The notes: generated from the sequence alone by a model not told the origin. Positions 14,932 to 22,766 are shown, numbered from the stretch's first letter. The stretch is 28,446 nucleotides of DNA from Hyphococcus sp. (GCA_021604585.1 BQJG01000047.1:1-28446), one strand, 5' to 3'. Numbers and translations: made by a program.

Positions 14932-16278
14932 ATGACGGCGACGAAAGCGAAACGCGGACAGTCCATGACAGCGCGCGCTTGCGCGCGCCGCAGCGGCCCG
15001 CTGGGCGGGATGGCGGCGGCGCCAGGCGATAAGTCGATTTCCCATCGCGCGCTCATTCTGGGCGGGCTCGCAGAGGGCGAGACATATATTTCCGGGCTTT
15101 TGGAGGCTGATGACGTGCTGCGCAGCGCGGCGGCGATACGCGCGCTAGGAGCTGACGTTGAGCGCGACGGAGCGGGTTGGCGCGTCTCGGGTGCAGCCTT
15201 GCGGCCGCCGGAAAAGGCGCTTTATCTCGGAAATTCCGGCACCGGCGTGCGGCTGATGATCGGCGCTGTCGCCGGCGCGCAGATCGCAGCTTCATTCGAT
15301 GGCGATGTTTCGTTGCGTTCCCGGCCCATGGGACGCGTGCTGGAGCCTTTGCGGTTGATGGGCGCTGAGGCCGAGGCGCGGGACGGCAAGTTGCCGGTCA
15401 CGCTTGCCGGCAATGTTCCGCTTTCGGCGATCTCGGTGAAGCTCGCGACGCCCTCAGCGCAGGTAAAGTCCGCGATCTTGCTGGCGGGGCTTGGCGCCAA
15501 AGGGGTCACCCGCATTCACGAGCCCATCTTATGCCGTGACCACACCGAACGCATGCTGGCGGCGTTTGGCGCGCAACTCGACACGTCTTCAGACGGCGCG
15601 GACGGGCGATACATTGAGCTGGCTGGCGGGCAAACATTGAAGGCATGCAAGATCACCGTTCCCGGCGATCCGTCCTCGGCTGCGTTTCCCGTTGCCGCGG
15701 CGTTGATTACGCCAAATTCAGACATCACGGTGACAGGCGTGCTCATCAATCCGCTGCGGACCGGATATTATGAAACGCTTCGCGAAATGGGCGCTGACGT
15801 TTCGTTTGAAAACCAGCGCGTTGAGAATGGCGAACCGGTAGCGGATATTCGCGTGCGCCATTCAGTGTTGCGCGGCGTAGAGGTTCCCGAAAGCCGCGCG
15901 CCATCCATGATCGATGAATATCCGATCCTGGCGATTGTTGCGGCCCACGCACATGGCGAGACCATGATGCGCGGGCTTGAGGAATTGCGCGTCAAGGAAA
16001 GCGACCGGATAGCATGCGTTGAGGCCGGGCTCTCTGCATGCGGCGGTGATGTTGCGAGCGGGCCGGATTGGCTCCGCGTGCGCGGCTCGGGGAACGCGCT
16101 TAAGGGCGGCGCATTGATCAAAACCCATCACGACCACCGTATCGCTATGAGTTTTCTCGCCGCCGGTCTTGCGAGCGAAAAACCGGTGGAGATAGATGAC
16201 GCCTCGATGATCGCCACAAGTTTTCCCGAGTTCTTCGATTTGATGGCGTCGCTCGGTGCGGAAATCGACGTCAGTTGA
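14932..16278 (+). CDS. aroA: 3-phosphoshikimate 1-carboxyvinyltransferase (EPSP synthase, class II)
   Basis: A 448-residue enzyme that joins shikimate-3-phosphate and phosphoenolpyruvate in aromatic amino-acid synthesis. Motifs are PGDKSISHRA at 31-40 (catalytic Lys 34), LYLGNSGTG at 98-105, SRPMGRVLEPLR, PSAQVKSAILLAGL, RAPSMIDEYPILA, EELRVKESDR and DHRIAMSF. The overall pattern is that of the class II (CP4-like) enzymes. The position matching CP4 Ala100 is Gly103 here, so the residue linked to glyphosate tolerance is absent. Start 14932 is used; ATG 14965 is an in-frame alternative. The stop overlaps or nearly touches cmk, forming the familiar aroA-cmk-rpsA order. Confidence 0.95.
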   Translation: MTATKAKRGQSMTARACARRSGPLGGMAAAPGDKSISHRALILGGLAEGETYISGLLEADDVLRSAAAIRALGADVERDGAGWRVSGAALRPPEKALYLGNSGTGVRLMIGAVAGAQIAASFDGDVSLRSRPMGRVLEPLRLMGAEAEARDGKLPVTLAGNVPLSAISVKLATPSAQVKSAILLAGLGAKGVTRIHEPILCRDHTERMLAAFGAQLDTSSDGADGRYIELAGGQTLKACKITVPGDPSSAAFPVAAALITPNSDITVTGVLINPLRTGYYETLREMGADVSFENQRVENGEPVADIRVRHSVLRGVEVPESRAPSMIDEYPILAIVAAHAHGETMMRGLEELRVKESDRIACVEAGLSACGGDVASGPDWLRVRGSGNALKGGALIKTHHDHRIAMSFLAAGLASEKPVEIDDASMIATSFPEFFDLMASLGAEIDVS

Positions 16279-16304
16279 GATTGCGCCTTGCCTTGCAGGC
16301 GGGC

Positions 16305-16997
16305 ATGCGCATAACTCACCTCCCGATGGACAACGCTCCCGGGACTTCCGCCATTGTGATCGCCCTCGACGGCCCCGCCGCTTCCGGCAAGGGCACGCTG
16401 GCGCGTCTGCTGGCGGAACATTACGGGCTGGCTCATCTTGATACCGGCACGCTCTATCGCGGCGTCGCCTGGCTGGTCCTGAATGATGGCGGCGATCCGG
16501 CGGACACCCAAGCGGCGGCGAATGTCGCGAAAGACTATGCGGTCGAAAAGATCGCCGGCGTTGATATTCGCACCAAGGAGGTTGGCGCCGCGGCCAGTGT
16601 TGTGGCGGCCAATTCCGGGGTGCGGGCCGCCCTCCTCGAATTCCAGCGCCGCTACGCGCTGCGCCCGCCCAAGGGCGCGCCGGGCGCCGTGCTCGATGGC
16701 CGCGATATCGGCACGGTGGTCTGCCCGGATGCGACGGTCAAATTCTTCGTTACCGCGAGCCCCAAAGTCCGCGCCCACCGGCGCTGGCTGGAGCTTGTCC
16801 CGGCGCGCCCAAATCTGGTTGAAGCCGATATATATCAAGACCTTCTCGAGCGGGACGCCCGCGACGCCGCCCGCGATGATGCGCCGATGGCCGCCGCCGC
16901 CGATGCGGAGTTGCTAGATACGACTCATTTGTCTATAGACGCGGCCTTCGCGGCGGCGCGCCGCGTGGTAGATGGCGTTTTCCGGCGCTGCGGCTGA
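16305..16997 (+). CDS. cmk: Cytidylate kinase
   Basis: A 230-residue NMP kinase that phosphorylates CMP and dCMP with ATP. The P-loop GPAASGKGT is at 23-31, followed by DTGTLYRGVAW (substrate-binding region), the LDGRDIGTVVCPDA motif and a lid region with RDARDAARDDAP. The start at 16305 is chosen for the AGGCGGG site just upstream. A TTG at 16275 overlapping the aroA stop would add ten residues, and ATG 16326 would remove seven; the family normally begins close to the P-loop strand. Neighbours aroA and rpsA form a conserved transcription unit. Confidence 0.93.
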   Translation: MRITHLPMDNAPGTSAIVIALDGPAASGKGTLARLLAEHYGLAHLDTGTLYRGVAWLVLNDGGDPADTQAAANVAKDYAVEKIAGVDIRTKEVGAAASVVAANSGVRAALLEFQRRYALRPPKGAPGAVLDGRDIGTVVCPDATVKFFVTASPKVRAHRRWLELVPARPNLVEADIYQDLLERDARDAARDDAPMAAAADAELLDTTHLSIDAAFAAARRVVDGVFRRCG

Positions 16998-17016
16998 TAT
17001 CCGCCGCAGTTTTGGC

Positions 17017-17040
17017 CAATTTGGGCCGGCCCCAAAATTG
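17017..17040 (+). other. Hairpin in the cmk-rpsA spacer
   Basis: CAATTTGGG and CCCCAAAATTG pair into a nine-base-pair stem with two single-base bulges and a CCGG loop. No T tract follows closely, so it is not a convincing terminator. It lies in the 181-bp spacer that forms the leader of rpsA, where a regulatory or processing structure is possible. Confidence 0.35.
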
Positions 17041-17178
17041 AAAACGTGTTTTTGTGTCCGTCTGTCCCGGAATTAGCGCCGCCATAACACGAACTCGGCT
17101 CATTTGTCTGGCGGGGCCAACTTGCTGGAAAGACCACCGGACAAACCGGTCGGCACTTAAGCTGAATAACTGGAGAAC

Positions 17179-18897
17179 GTGACCACTGTGTCTGCAACTC
17201 AAACCCTGAATCCGTCCCGCGACGATTTCGCGGAAATGCTTGAAGCCTCCCTTGTCGACCGCCGCGATTTTGAAGAAACGGTTGTTAAAGGGACCATCAC
17301 GGCCATCGAAAAAGACGTCGCCGTGATCGATGTCGGCCTCAAAACCGAAGGGCGCGTCGCCCTCAAAGAATTCGCCCAGCCCGGTAAGCCTGCAAATCTC
17401 AACGTTGGCGACACCGTCGAAGTCTTCGTAGAGCGCGTTGAAAATGCGCAAGGCGAAGCGGTGATCAGCCGCGAGAAAGCGCGCCGCGAAGAAGCCTGGG
17501 ACCGTCTCGAAAAAACATTCGAAAAAAACGAACGCGTCGACGGCGAAATTTTCAATCGCGTCAAAGGCGGCTTTACGGTCGATCTCGGCGGCGCCGTGGC
17601 GTTTCTGCCAGGCAGCCAGGTCGACATCCGCCCCGTGCGCGATGCTGGTCCGCTGATGAACATTCCGCAGCCATTCCGCATTTTGAAGATGGACAAGCGC
17701 CGCGGCAATATCGTTGTCTCGCGCCGCGCCATTCTTGAAGAAGATCGCGCCGAACAGCGTCAGGAAGTCGTCAAGGAACTGAACGAGGGGGATGAACGCG
17801 ACGGCATCGTCAAGAACATCACTGAATATGGCGCGTTCGTTGAGCTGGCGCCCGGCGTTGACGGCTTGCTGCACGTCACCGACATGTCGTGGTCGCGCGT
17901 CAATCATCCATCAGAAGTTCTCGGCGTGAATGACAATATTCGCGTCAAGATCATCAAGATCAATCCGGATACGCACCGCATTTCGCTCGGCATCAAGCAG
18001 CTTTCGCCTGATCCGTGGGAAGGCGTCGCCGCGAAATATCCGCTCGGCACCAAGTTCTCCGGCAAGGTCACCAACATCACCGATTACGGCGCATTCGTTG
18101 AGCTGGAAGACGGCATTGAAGGCCTCGTCCACGTTTCTGAAATGAGCTGGGTGAAAAAGAACGTGCATCCGGGCAAGATCGTCTCGACGTCTCAGGAAGT
18201 CGAAGTGATGGTGCTTGAAGTTGACGAAACCAAACGCCGCATTTCGCTCGGCCTGAAACAGTGCGCCGACAATCCGTGGGAGCGCTTCGCAGAAGAGCAT
18301 CCTATTGGTTCAATGATTGAAGGCGAAATCAAGAACATCACCGAGTTCGGTCTGTTTGTCGGTCTGAACGAAGAGATGGACGGCATGGTTCATCTTTCCG
18401 ATCTCGACTGGAACCGCTCCGGCGAGGACGCGATCAAGGATTACCAAAAAAGCCAGGTCATTCAGGCCAAAGTTCTTGATGTCGATCCGGAAAAAGAACG
18501 CATTTCGCTGGGCGTCAAACAGGTCGGCTCCGATCCGATGGACTCGATCGGCGATATCGGCCGCGGCTCGGATGTCACCTGCACGGTCACTGCGATCGAA
18601 AGCGGCGGCATTGAAGTGCAGATCGGCGGCTCGGATGGACCAAAAGCCTTCATCCGCAAATCCGATCTGTCGAAAGACCGCAGCGAGCAACGTCCTGAGC
18701 GTTTCGCTATTGGCGACAAGATTGACGCACGCGTCACCACCATCGACTCCAAGACGCGCCGCATCAACGTTTCCATCAAGGCGCGCGAAGTTGCTGAAGA
18801 AAAAGATGCGGTCGAACAATATGGTTCGGCTGACTCTGGCGCATCGCTCGGCGATATTCTCGGCGCCGCGCTGAAGGAAAAGCAAGACAAGGAATAA
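17179..18897 (+). CDS. rpsA: 30S ribosomal protein S1
   Basis: A 572-residue protein with six S1 (OB-fold) repeats at roughly 36-103, 121-186, 207-275, 292-362, 379-448 and 467-536. S1 is the ribosomal protein known to bind and unfold mRNA during initiation. Repeats 3 to 5 show the repeated signatures ITEYGAFVEL, ITDYGAFVEL and ITEFGLFVGL, each followed by GLxHxS/T-type segments and RISLG. The first two repeats are the divergent ribosome-binding type. GTG 17179 (GGAG three bases upstream) is used; GTG 17188 is also possible, since relatives often begin MSA. A strong terminator follows the stop. Confidence 0.96.
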   Translation: MTTVSATQTLNPSRDDFAEMLEASLVDRRDFEETVVKGTITAIEKDVAVIDVGLKTEGRVALKEFAQPGKPANLNVGDTVEVFVERVENAQGEAVISREKARREEAWDRLEKTFEKNERVDGEIFNRVKGGFTVDLGGAVAFLPGSQVDIRPVRDAGPLMNIPQPFRILKMDKRRGNIVVSRRAILEEDRAEQRQEVVKELNEGDERDGIVKNITEYGAFVELAPGVDGLLHVTDMSWSRVNHPSEVLGVNDNIRVKIIKINPDTHRISLGIKQLSPDPWEGVAAKYPLGTKFSGKVTNITDYGAFVELEDGIEGLVHVSEMSWVKKNVHPGKIVSTSQEVEVMVLEVDETKRRISLGLKQCADNPWERFAEEHPIGSMIEGEIKNITEFGLFVGLNEEMDGMVHLSDLDWNRSGEDAIKDYQKSQVIQAKVLDVDPEKERISLGVKQVGSDPMDSIGDIGRGSDVTCTVTAIESGGIEVQIGGSDGPKAFIRKSDLSKDRSEQRPERFAIGDKIDARVTTIDSKTRRINVSIKAREVAEEKDAVEQYGSADSGASLGDILGAALKEKQDKE

Positions 18898-18929
18898 GCG
18901 GCGCCCGCTTACTCTGAACCAAACACAAA

Positions 18930-18956
18930 CCCCCGCCCTCGCCGGCGGGGGTTTTT
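18930..18956 (+). terminator. Intrinsic terminator of rpsA
   Basis: A perfect 8-bp stem CCCCCGCC / GGCGGGGG with a six-base loop, then TTTTTG TTTT. It lies 33 bases after the rpsA stop. Confidence 0.9.
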
Positions 18957-19033
18957 GTTTTCCGCTGAATTCGGGCGGATTATGCTATCATCAGCGCCAG
19001 CAAATAATATTTTCACGATAGGGTGCTGCGTTG

Positions 19034-19153
19034 GTGGAATTCGGCCTCGATGGCGTGCGAATGCGTGTTGTGAAACGGCTGATCGAGCATTTTTGCTGGG
19101 AATCGAGAAACGAAGAAGGTGAAAATATTTTCGAGGAAATAGAGGCGAATTAA
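19034..19153 (+). CDS. Possible small ORF coupled to mutM
   Basis: A GTG-initiated frame of 39 codons (VEFGLDGVRMRVVKRLIEHF at the start, acidic C-terminus) whose TAA overlaps the mutM ATG by one base. TTG 19031 is an in-frame alternative with AGGG seven bases upstream. The overlap is what translational coupling would produce, but I recognise no homologue and the frame could be open by chance. If translated it might simply deliver ribosomes to mutM, which has no good ribosome site of its own. Confidence 0.3.
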   Translation: MEFGLDGVRMRVVKRLIEHFCWESRNEEGENIFEEIEAN

Positions 19154-20013
19154 TGCCTGAATTGCCCGAAGTCGAGACTGTCCGCCGCGGCCTCGCCCCC
19201 GTCATGGAGGGTGCGCTCATCTCCCGGGTGGAGATGCGCCGGCCGGATCTTCGTTTCGCCTTTCCTGATCGCTTCGCGGCCCGCCTGGAGGGCCGGCGCA
19301 TTTGCGGCCTCGACCGGCGGGGAAAATATCTGATTGCACATCTCGACAGCCGCGAGAGCCTGATCATGCATCTCGGCATGTCGGGCCGGTTTACGATCGC
19401 AGCGGCAGGGAACAGTACGCCGGGCGCATTCGCACAGGCCCAAGATTGCGACCCAAAGCATGACCATGTGGTGTTCGCCCTAGCGGGGAGCAGTCCTGCA
19501 CGGGTGACCTATAATGATCCGCGCCGGTTTGGCTTTATGGACATCACGCCCGCCGGGGGGCTGGAGAGTTGCCGCCATTTCAACGGGATGGGTCCTGAAC
19601 CCCTTGGCAATGGCTTTTCACCGGCTGTCCTAAAACAGGCGATCAAGGGCAAAACGGGTCCGATAAAGACGGTGCTGCTCGACCAGCGTATTGTGGCCGG
19701 GCTGGGCAATATCTATGTGTGCGAGGCCCTGTTTCGGGCGGGAATTTCACCGAGGCGCAAGGCGGGCTCTGTGGCCGGAAAACGCAGCGACCGGCTTTAT
19801 AGTGAGATTATCAACGTTCTGAATGAGGCCATTGAGGCTGGCGGCTCGACTTTAAAGGATTTCGCCGCCGCAGATGGCGCGCTCGGCTATTTCCAGCACC
19901 GGTTTGATGTTTACGATCGCGCTGGCGACAATTGTCGCCATTGCGACAGACCGATCCAGCGCATTGTTCAGGGTGGCCGCTCGACCTTTTTCTGCCCCCA
20001 GTGTCAGCGCTGA
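19153..20013 (+). CDS. mutM: Formamidopyrimidine-DNA glycosylase
   Basis: A 286-residue bifunctional glycosylase/AP lyase that removes oxidised purines such as 8-oxoguanine. The catalytic N-terminus MPELPEVETVRRGL is intact (P2 nucleophile, E3, E6). The lysine of DRRGKYL near residue 58 is in place, as are KHDHVVF, DPRRFG and the helix-two-turn-helix GLGNIYVCEALFRAGI. The C-terminal zinc finger uses C261, C264, C281 and C284. The start is fixed by the invariant PE dipeptide. It is followed by rpsT, whose own promoter lies in the spacer. Confidence 0.96.
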   Translation: MPELPEVETVRRGLAPVMEGALISRVEMRRPDLRFAFPDRFAARLEGRRICGLDRRGKYLIAHLDSRESLIMHLGMSGRFTIAAAGNSTPGAFAQAQDCDPKHDHVVFALAGSSPARVTYNDPRRFGFMDITPAGGLESCRHFNGMGPEPLGNGFSPAVLKQAIKGKTGPIKTVLLDQRIVAGLGNIYVCEALFRAGISPRRKAGSVAGKRSDRLYSEIINVLNEAIEAGGSTLKDFAAADGALGYFQHRFDVYDRAGDNCRHCDRPIQRIVQGGRSTFFCPQCQR

Positions 20014-20045
20014 AATATAGCTGAAAAATAGGGCGTATTCACGTG

Positions 20046-20074
20046 TTGACGCCTCCGGACCCGGGGTCTATACA
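20046..20074 (+). promoter_or_regulatory. Sigma-70 type promoter of rpsT
   Basis: TTGACG (20046-20051) and TATACA (20069-20074) are spaced by exactly 17 bp, with a GC-rich spacer. This is close to the housekeeping consensus and lies 64 bases before the rpsT start, as expected for a highly expressed ribosomal protein gene. Confidence 0.8.
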
Positions 20075-20137
20075 CCGCCGCTCGCGCTGCGGACAGAAGG
20101 CTCCGGGCGGCTAATTTCAGATTGAGTGACGATTAAT

Positions 20138-20404
20138 ATGGCTAACACATCTTCCGCCAAAAAAATGGTGCGCAAAATTGCACGCCGCACCGCAGTGAAC
20201 AAGGCACGCCGTTCGCGCGTGAGAACATTCCTGCGCAAAGTGGAAGAAGCCATTGCCGGCGGCGATAAATCTGTCGCGGAAGCTGCGTTCAAGAGCGCGC
20301 AACCGGAACTGCACCGTGCAGTCACCAAAGGCGTGTTTCCGAAGAAAACCATTTCGCGGAAACTGTCGCGCTTGTCTTCGCGCATCAAATCGCTCGCAGC
20401 GTAA
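20138..20404 (+). CDS. rpsT: 30S ribosomal protein S20
   Basis: An 88-residue, very basic, three-helix protein that binds 16S rRNA early in 30S assembly. It begins MANTSSAKKMVRKIARRTAV, the standard S20 opening, and contains NKARRSRVRTFLRKVEEAI and GVFPKKTISRKLSRLSSRI. Length is normal. A longer GTG start at 20126 is rejected because the family begins MANxxSAKK. It has its own strong promoter, and a hairpin followed by T-rich sequence after the stop. Its position upstream of dnaA is conserved in alphaproteobacteria. Confidence 0.96.
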   Translation: MANTSSAKKMVRKIARRTAVNKARRSRVRTFLRKVEEAIAGGDKSVAEAAFKSAQPELHRAVTKGVFPKKTISRKLSRLSSRIKSLAA

Positions 20405-20441
20405 ACGATTATACTGTCAACTTTTTTCTGATGCAGATGAG

Positions 20442-20477
20442 CGCGCTCGCAAATTTTGCGGGCGCGATTTGCTTTTT
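20442..20477 (+). terminator. Probable rpsT terminator
   Basis: CGCGCTCGC (20442-20450) pairs with GCGGGCGCG (20458-20466), with one U-G wobble and a seven-base loop. T-rich sequence follows (ATTTGCTTTTTGC, then a further T run near 20481-20491). Confidence 0.6.
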
Positions 20478-20661
20478 GCATTTTGTTTTTTGATTAAGTT
20501 TGTGTAGTGTGATGTGCACAACATGCATCTGCAAAAAATGCGCTTCGGTCATTTTGTGCGTTTCAAACTGTAACGATTTGTTTTTGTTGTAAGCGTGATT
20601 TTTATTAGCGTTTCGTTGAGTGAGTCACCGTAAAAAAATGCCACAAACGGGAATCTAATGC

Positions 20662-20691
20662 TTGACCAGCAACCTTTAGATTAACTATGCT
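20662..20691 (+). promoter_or_regulatory. Sigma-70 type promoter upstream of dnaA
   Basis: TTGACC (20662-20667) and TATGCT (20686-20691) are separated by 18 bp. Predicted transcription starts near 20698, giving a dnaA leader of about 345 bases. Confidence 0.68.
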
Positions 20692-20834
20692 AGGCCTTGT
20701 CGATATATGACGCGCACGGACGAATTTCCGAGCAATCAGTTTCAGTTAGGTTTGTGTTTTGGTTTGCCGCTTCGGCTCTCACGAGCGGCTGCCGCGTAGG
20801 CACGCTTTTGACTTAAAAAGTCGGGGACATAAAT

Positions 20835-20909
20835 ATGAAAAGCGGCGGCTCTCTCTCATTTCTATTTTTAGATATTGACGTGATGGATTTCGCCGGGCTT
20901 CTTACCTAA
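20835..20909 (+). CDS. Possible upstream ORF (leader peptide) of dnaA
   Basis: A 24-codon frame, ATG 20835 to TAA 20907-20909, encoding MKSGGSLSFLFLDIDVMDFA followed by GLLT. GGGGA (20823-20827) lies seven bases upstream, which is a good ribosome site. It lies between the predicted dnaA promoter and the dnaA start. The peptide is hydrophobic and acidic with no run of one amino acid, so it is not a classical amino-acid attenuator. Whether it is translated is unknown. Confidence 0.4.
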   Translation: MKSGGSLSFLFLDIDVMDFAGLLT

Positions 20910-21045
20910 CTCCGGCTGTTACCTTCCGGCTCGTGTTGCCGGGTTCATAAACAATCATTGTTAAAGAGAATCGTTGCGTGACGTTGCGTCTATTCGCGCA
21001 CTACGCAGATGGGGATTTGACTTCAAATTTTGGGCGGCTTCAAAA

Positions 21046-22473
21046 ATGAACAACGAAAAAGACCATGGCGGGCGGGAGACTCAAACAGAAGTGTTCAAGC
21101 GTTATCATGCAGCATTGCGCATGCGCGTCGGTGATGCGAAATACCTCTCGTGGTTTAAAGATCTCGGCCTCGAAGAATACAGCGAAGATTGCGTGACGCT
21201 TTCAACAGCCTCGGAGGTCAAACGCGATATGCTTGATCACCGTTTCTTTCCGGTGCTCGCAGAGATATGGCGGAAAGAAGTGGGGCCGTTTCGAAAGATG
21301 CAGCTCACGGTCTGGAAAAACAATCTTAGCGCCCATGCGGCTCATGTTGATGCGCAAGAAGAACAGCGCGCAGCTGAGACGGTCGCCGCGCCGGCGTTCA
21401 AGACACGTGGACCGAAAGACGCTAAAGATGCGGCCTTTGACGATGTGGCGACGGCGCTCGATCCGCGCCGCACCTTTGACGCCTTCGCCGTGGACGGCTC
21501 CAACCGCATTGCCTGGGCGGCGGCGCAGGAGGCTCTGTCGGAAGGCCGCGCCCGCGAGTTGATTTATTTCTATGGCCCGTCAGGCGTCGGCAAGACGCAC
21601 TTGTTGCAGGCGATCGCCCATGCCTGGCTTCAAGATGAGCGCCGCGGCGCGGCCGGCTATGTGACGTATAACAATTTGTCCAACGCTTGCGTAAGCGCTG
21701 TTTGGTCGAATGCGACGGCGGCGTTGCATAAATCACTGCTGGCGCATGGGTTTTTGGGCTTTGACGACATACATTTTTTGAACGGAAAAAATCGCACTCA
21801 GGAGGAACTACTTATCGTGATCGACGCAGCGCTCGACAGCGGCAAACAGGTTGTCATCGCCGGAGAACTTCCGCCCGCCAAACTTGCTGAGGCGGGGATT
21901 AATCAGCGCCTTGCCGACCGTCTGGCTGGCGGCATATGCGCCCCAATCCATCCGGGCGATGAGAATCTGCGCATGGCGGTGTTGAAAAAACGCGTCGAGC
22001 AGAGCCCCGCCGCCTGCAGCGTATCCGACGAAGCGCTTGCCTATATCGCCAGAACCTTCACCCAGAGCACGCGTGAAACAATCGGCGCCCTCAACCAGCT
22101 TTTGCTGATGTATGGCGCTGATCAGATCACCGTCGATCTGGAGGATGCGAAATCTGTCCTGAAATCCCGCCTCGATGACCGCCGCCGGGCGGCGACCATC
22201 GAAGACGCCATCGCCGCCGGGGCGGAGGCGTTTGGCCTGAAACTCGAAGACATGACAGGCCGCGCCCAGCCGCAGCGCATCGTTCGGGCCCGCCACGCCG
22301 TTGTCTGGTGCGCTCGCGAGGTCTTGAAAGAGTCCTTTCCCCGCATCGGAAAAGCGATGAAACGCGACCATACGACGGTCATGTCCTCCTACCGGCGCGC
22401 GCAGGCGCTGATCGAACGCGACAAGGCGTTTCAGGACGGCGTGAAGCGGATTCGCGAAGCCATTGAAGGCTAA
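21046..22473 (+). CDS. dnaA: Chromosomal replication initiator DnaA (divergent)
   Basis: A 475-residue protein in the canonical dnaA position before dnaN-recF-gyrB. Domain I spans about 14-85 (VFKRYHAALR, YLSWFKDL), then a linker, the AAA+ domain with Walker A GPSGVGKT at 177-184, Walker B FDDIHFL around 239-245, a probable arginine finger R292 and sensor II R343 in STRETIGALN, and domain IV with the HTH signature KRDHTTV at 439-445. Differences from the usual family are AGELPP in place of SSDRPP at sensor I (272-277), RLADRLAGG for the SRFxWG box, a shortened initiator-specific region and Lys for the first Gly of GRDHTTV. ATG 21046 has GGGCGG eight bases upstream. Confidence 0.9.
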   Translation: MNNEKDHGGRETQTEVFKRYHAALRMRVGDAKYLSWFKDLGLEEYSEDCVTLSTASEVKRDMLDHRFFPVLAEIWRKEVGPFRKMQLTVWKNNLSAHAAHVDAQEEQRAAETVAAPAFKTRGPKDAKDAAFDDVATALDPRRTFDAFAVDGSNRIAWAAAQEALSEGRARELIYFYGPSGVGKTHLLQAIAHAWLQDERRGAAGYVTYNNLSNACVSAVWSNATAALHKSLLAHGFLGFDDIHFLNGKNRTQEELLIVIDAALDSGKQVVIAGELPPAKLAEAGINQRLADRLAGGICAPIHPGDENLRMAVLKKRVEQSPAACSVSDEALAYIARTFTQSTRETIGALNQLLLMYGADQITVDLEDAKSVLKSRLDDRRRAATIEDAIAAGAEAFGLKLEDMTGRAQPQRIVRARHAVVWCAREVLKESFPRIGKAMKRDHTTVMSSYRRAQALIERDKAFQDGVKRIREAIEG

Positions 22474-22503
22474 TTTTCGCGCCTTTCCTGGTCCAAAAAA
22501 ATA

Positions 22504-22580
22504 GCTGTGAAAACAGCCTCGTAAGAGCCCGGCGCCAGTGCTTGAAATACGCACTGGCGCTAGCTTTTTGAGGGCTGTTT
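22504..22580 (+). other. Nested, mutually exclusive hairpins between dnaA and dnaN
   Basis: GCTGT-GAAA-ACAGC (22504-22517) forms a small GNRA-loop hairpin. The right arm of that hairpin lies within AAACAGCC (22511-22518), which can instead pair with GGCTGTTT (22573-22580), enclosing the terminator-like stem at 22532-22560. The two states exclude each other. Confidence 0.5.
22532..22569 (+). terminator. Intrinsic terminator after dnaA
   Basis: A perfect 10-bp stem GCGCCAGTGC / GCACTGGCGC with a nine-base loop is followed by TAGCTTTTT. It lies 59 bases after the dnaA stop, so dnaN is likely to depend mostly on its own promoter directly downstream. Confidence 0.82.
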
Positions 22581-22590
22581 CGGCTATAAT
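22562..22590 (+). promoter_or_regulatory. Probable dnaN promoter (perfect TATAAT box)
   Basis: TATAAT at 22585-22590 is a perfect -10 box. At 17-bp spacing the -35 would be the poor AGCTTT (22562-22567), inside the terminator tail of dnaA. The predicted dnaN leader is about 170 bases. The weak -35 suggests help from an activator or other nearby elements. Confidence 0.5.
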
Positions 22591-22766
22591 GCGCAAGGGA
22601 TTTTCGCCTCTCGATTCGGCGTATTCGCGACCCTTTGAACAAGGGGCGGAGCGCTGAAAAGAGGGGCGTTTTCAGGCGATGGAATCTTCATTTTGGCATC
22701 GCCGCTTCAGATACGCCAAATCGCCGCCAACACTCGTTCAGGCATCATTTTGAAAGAGCATTCCGC

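Larger units (their letters stand above)
20478..21045 (+). other. Long AT-rich intergenic and leader region of dnaA
   Basis: About 570 bp with no standard-size gene. It contains AT-rich sequence with many T runs (20480-20640), a strong promoter (20662-20691), a GC-rich palindromic stretch around 20765-20800, a 24-codon upstream ORF (20835-20909) and a small hairpin CCGGC/GCCGG near 20925-20945. I found no TTATCCACA-type DnaA box; the closest is TGTGCACAA (20513-20521), with two mismatches on the reverse strand. I therefore see no evidence for oriC here. The leader of about 345 bases suggests post-transcriptional control of dnaA. Confidence 0.6.

Noticed and set aside
20405..21045. Chromosomal origin upstream of dnaA
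   Set aside because: No TTATCCACA-type boxes or clusters were found; the best is a single box with two mismatches. In studied alphaproteobacteria oriC is often not beside dnaA.
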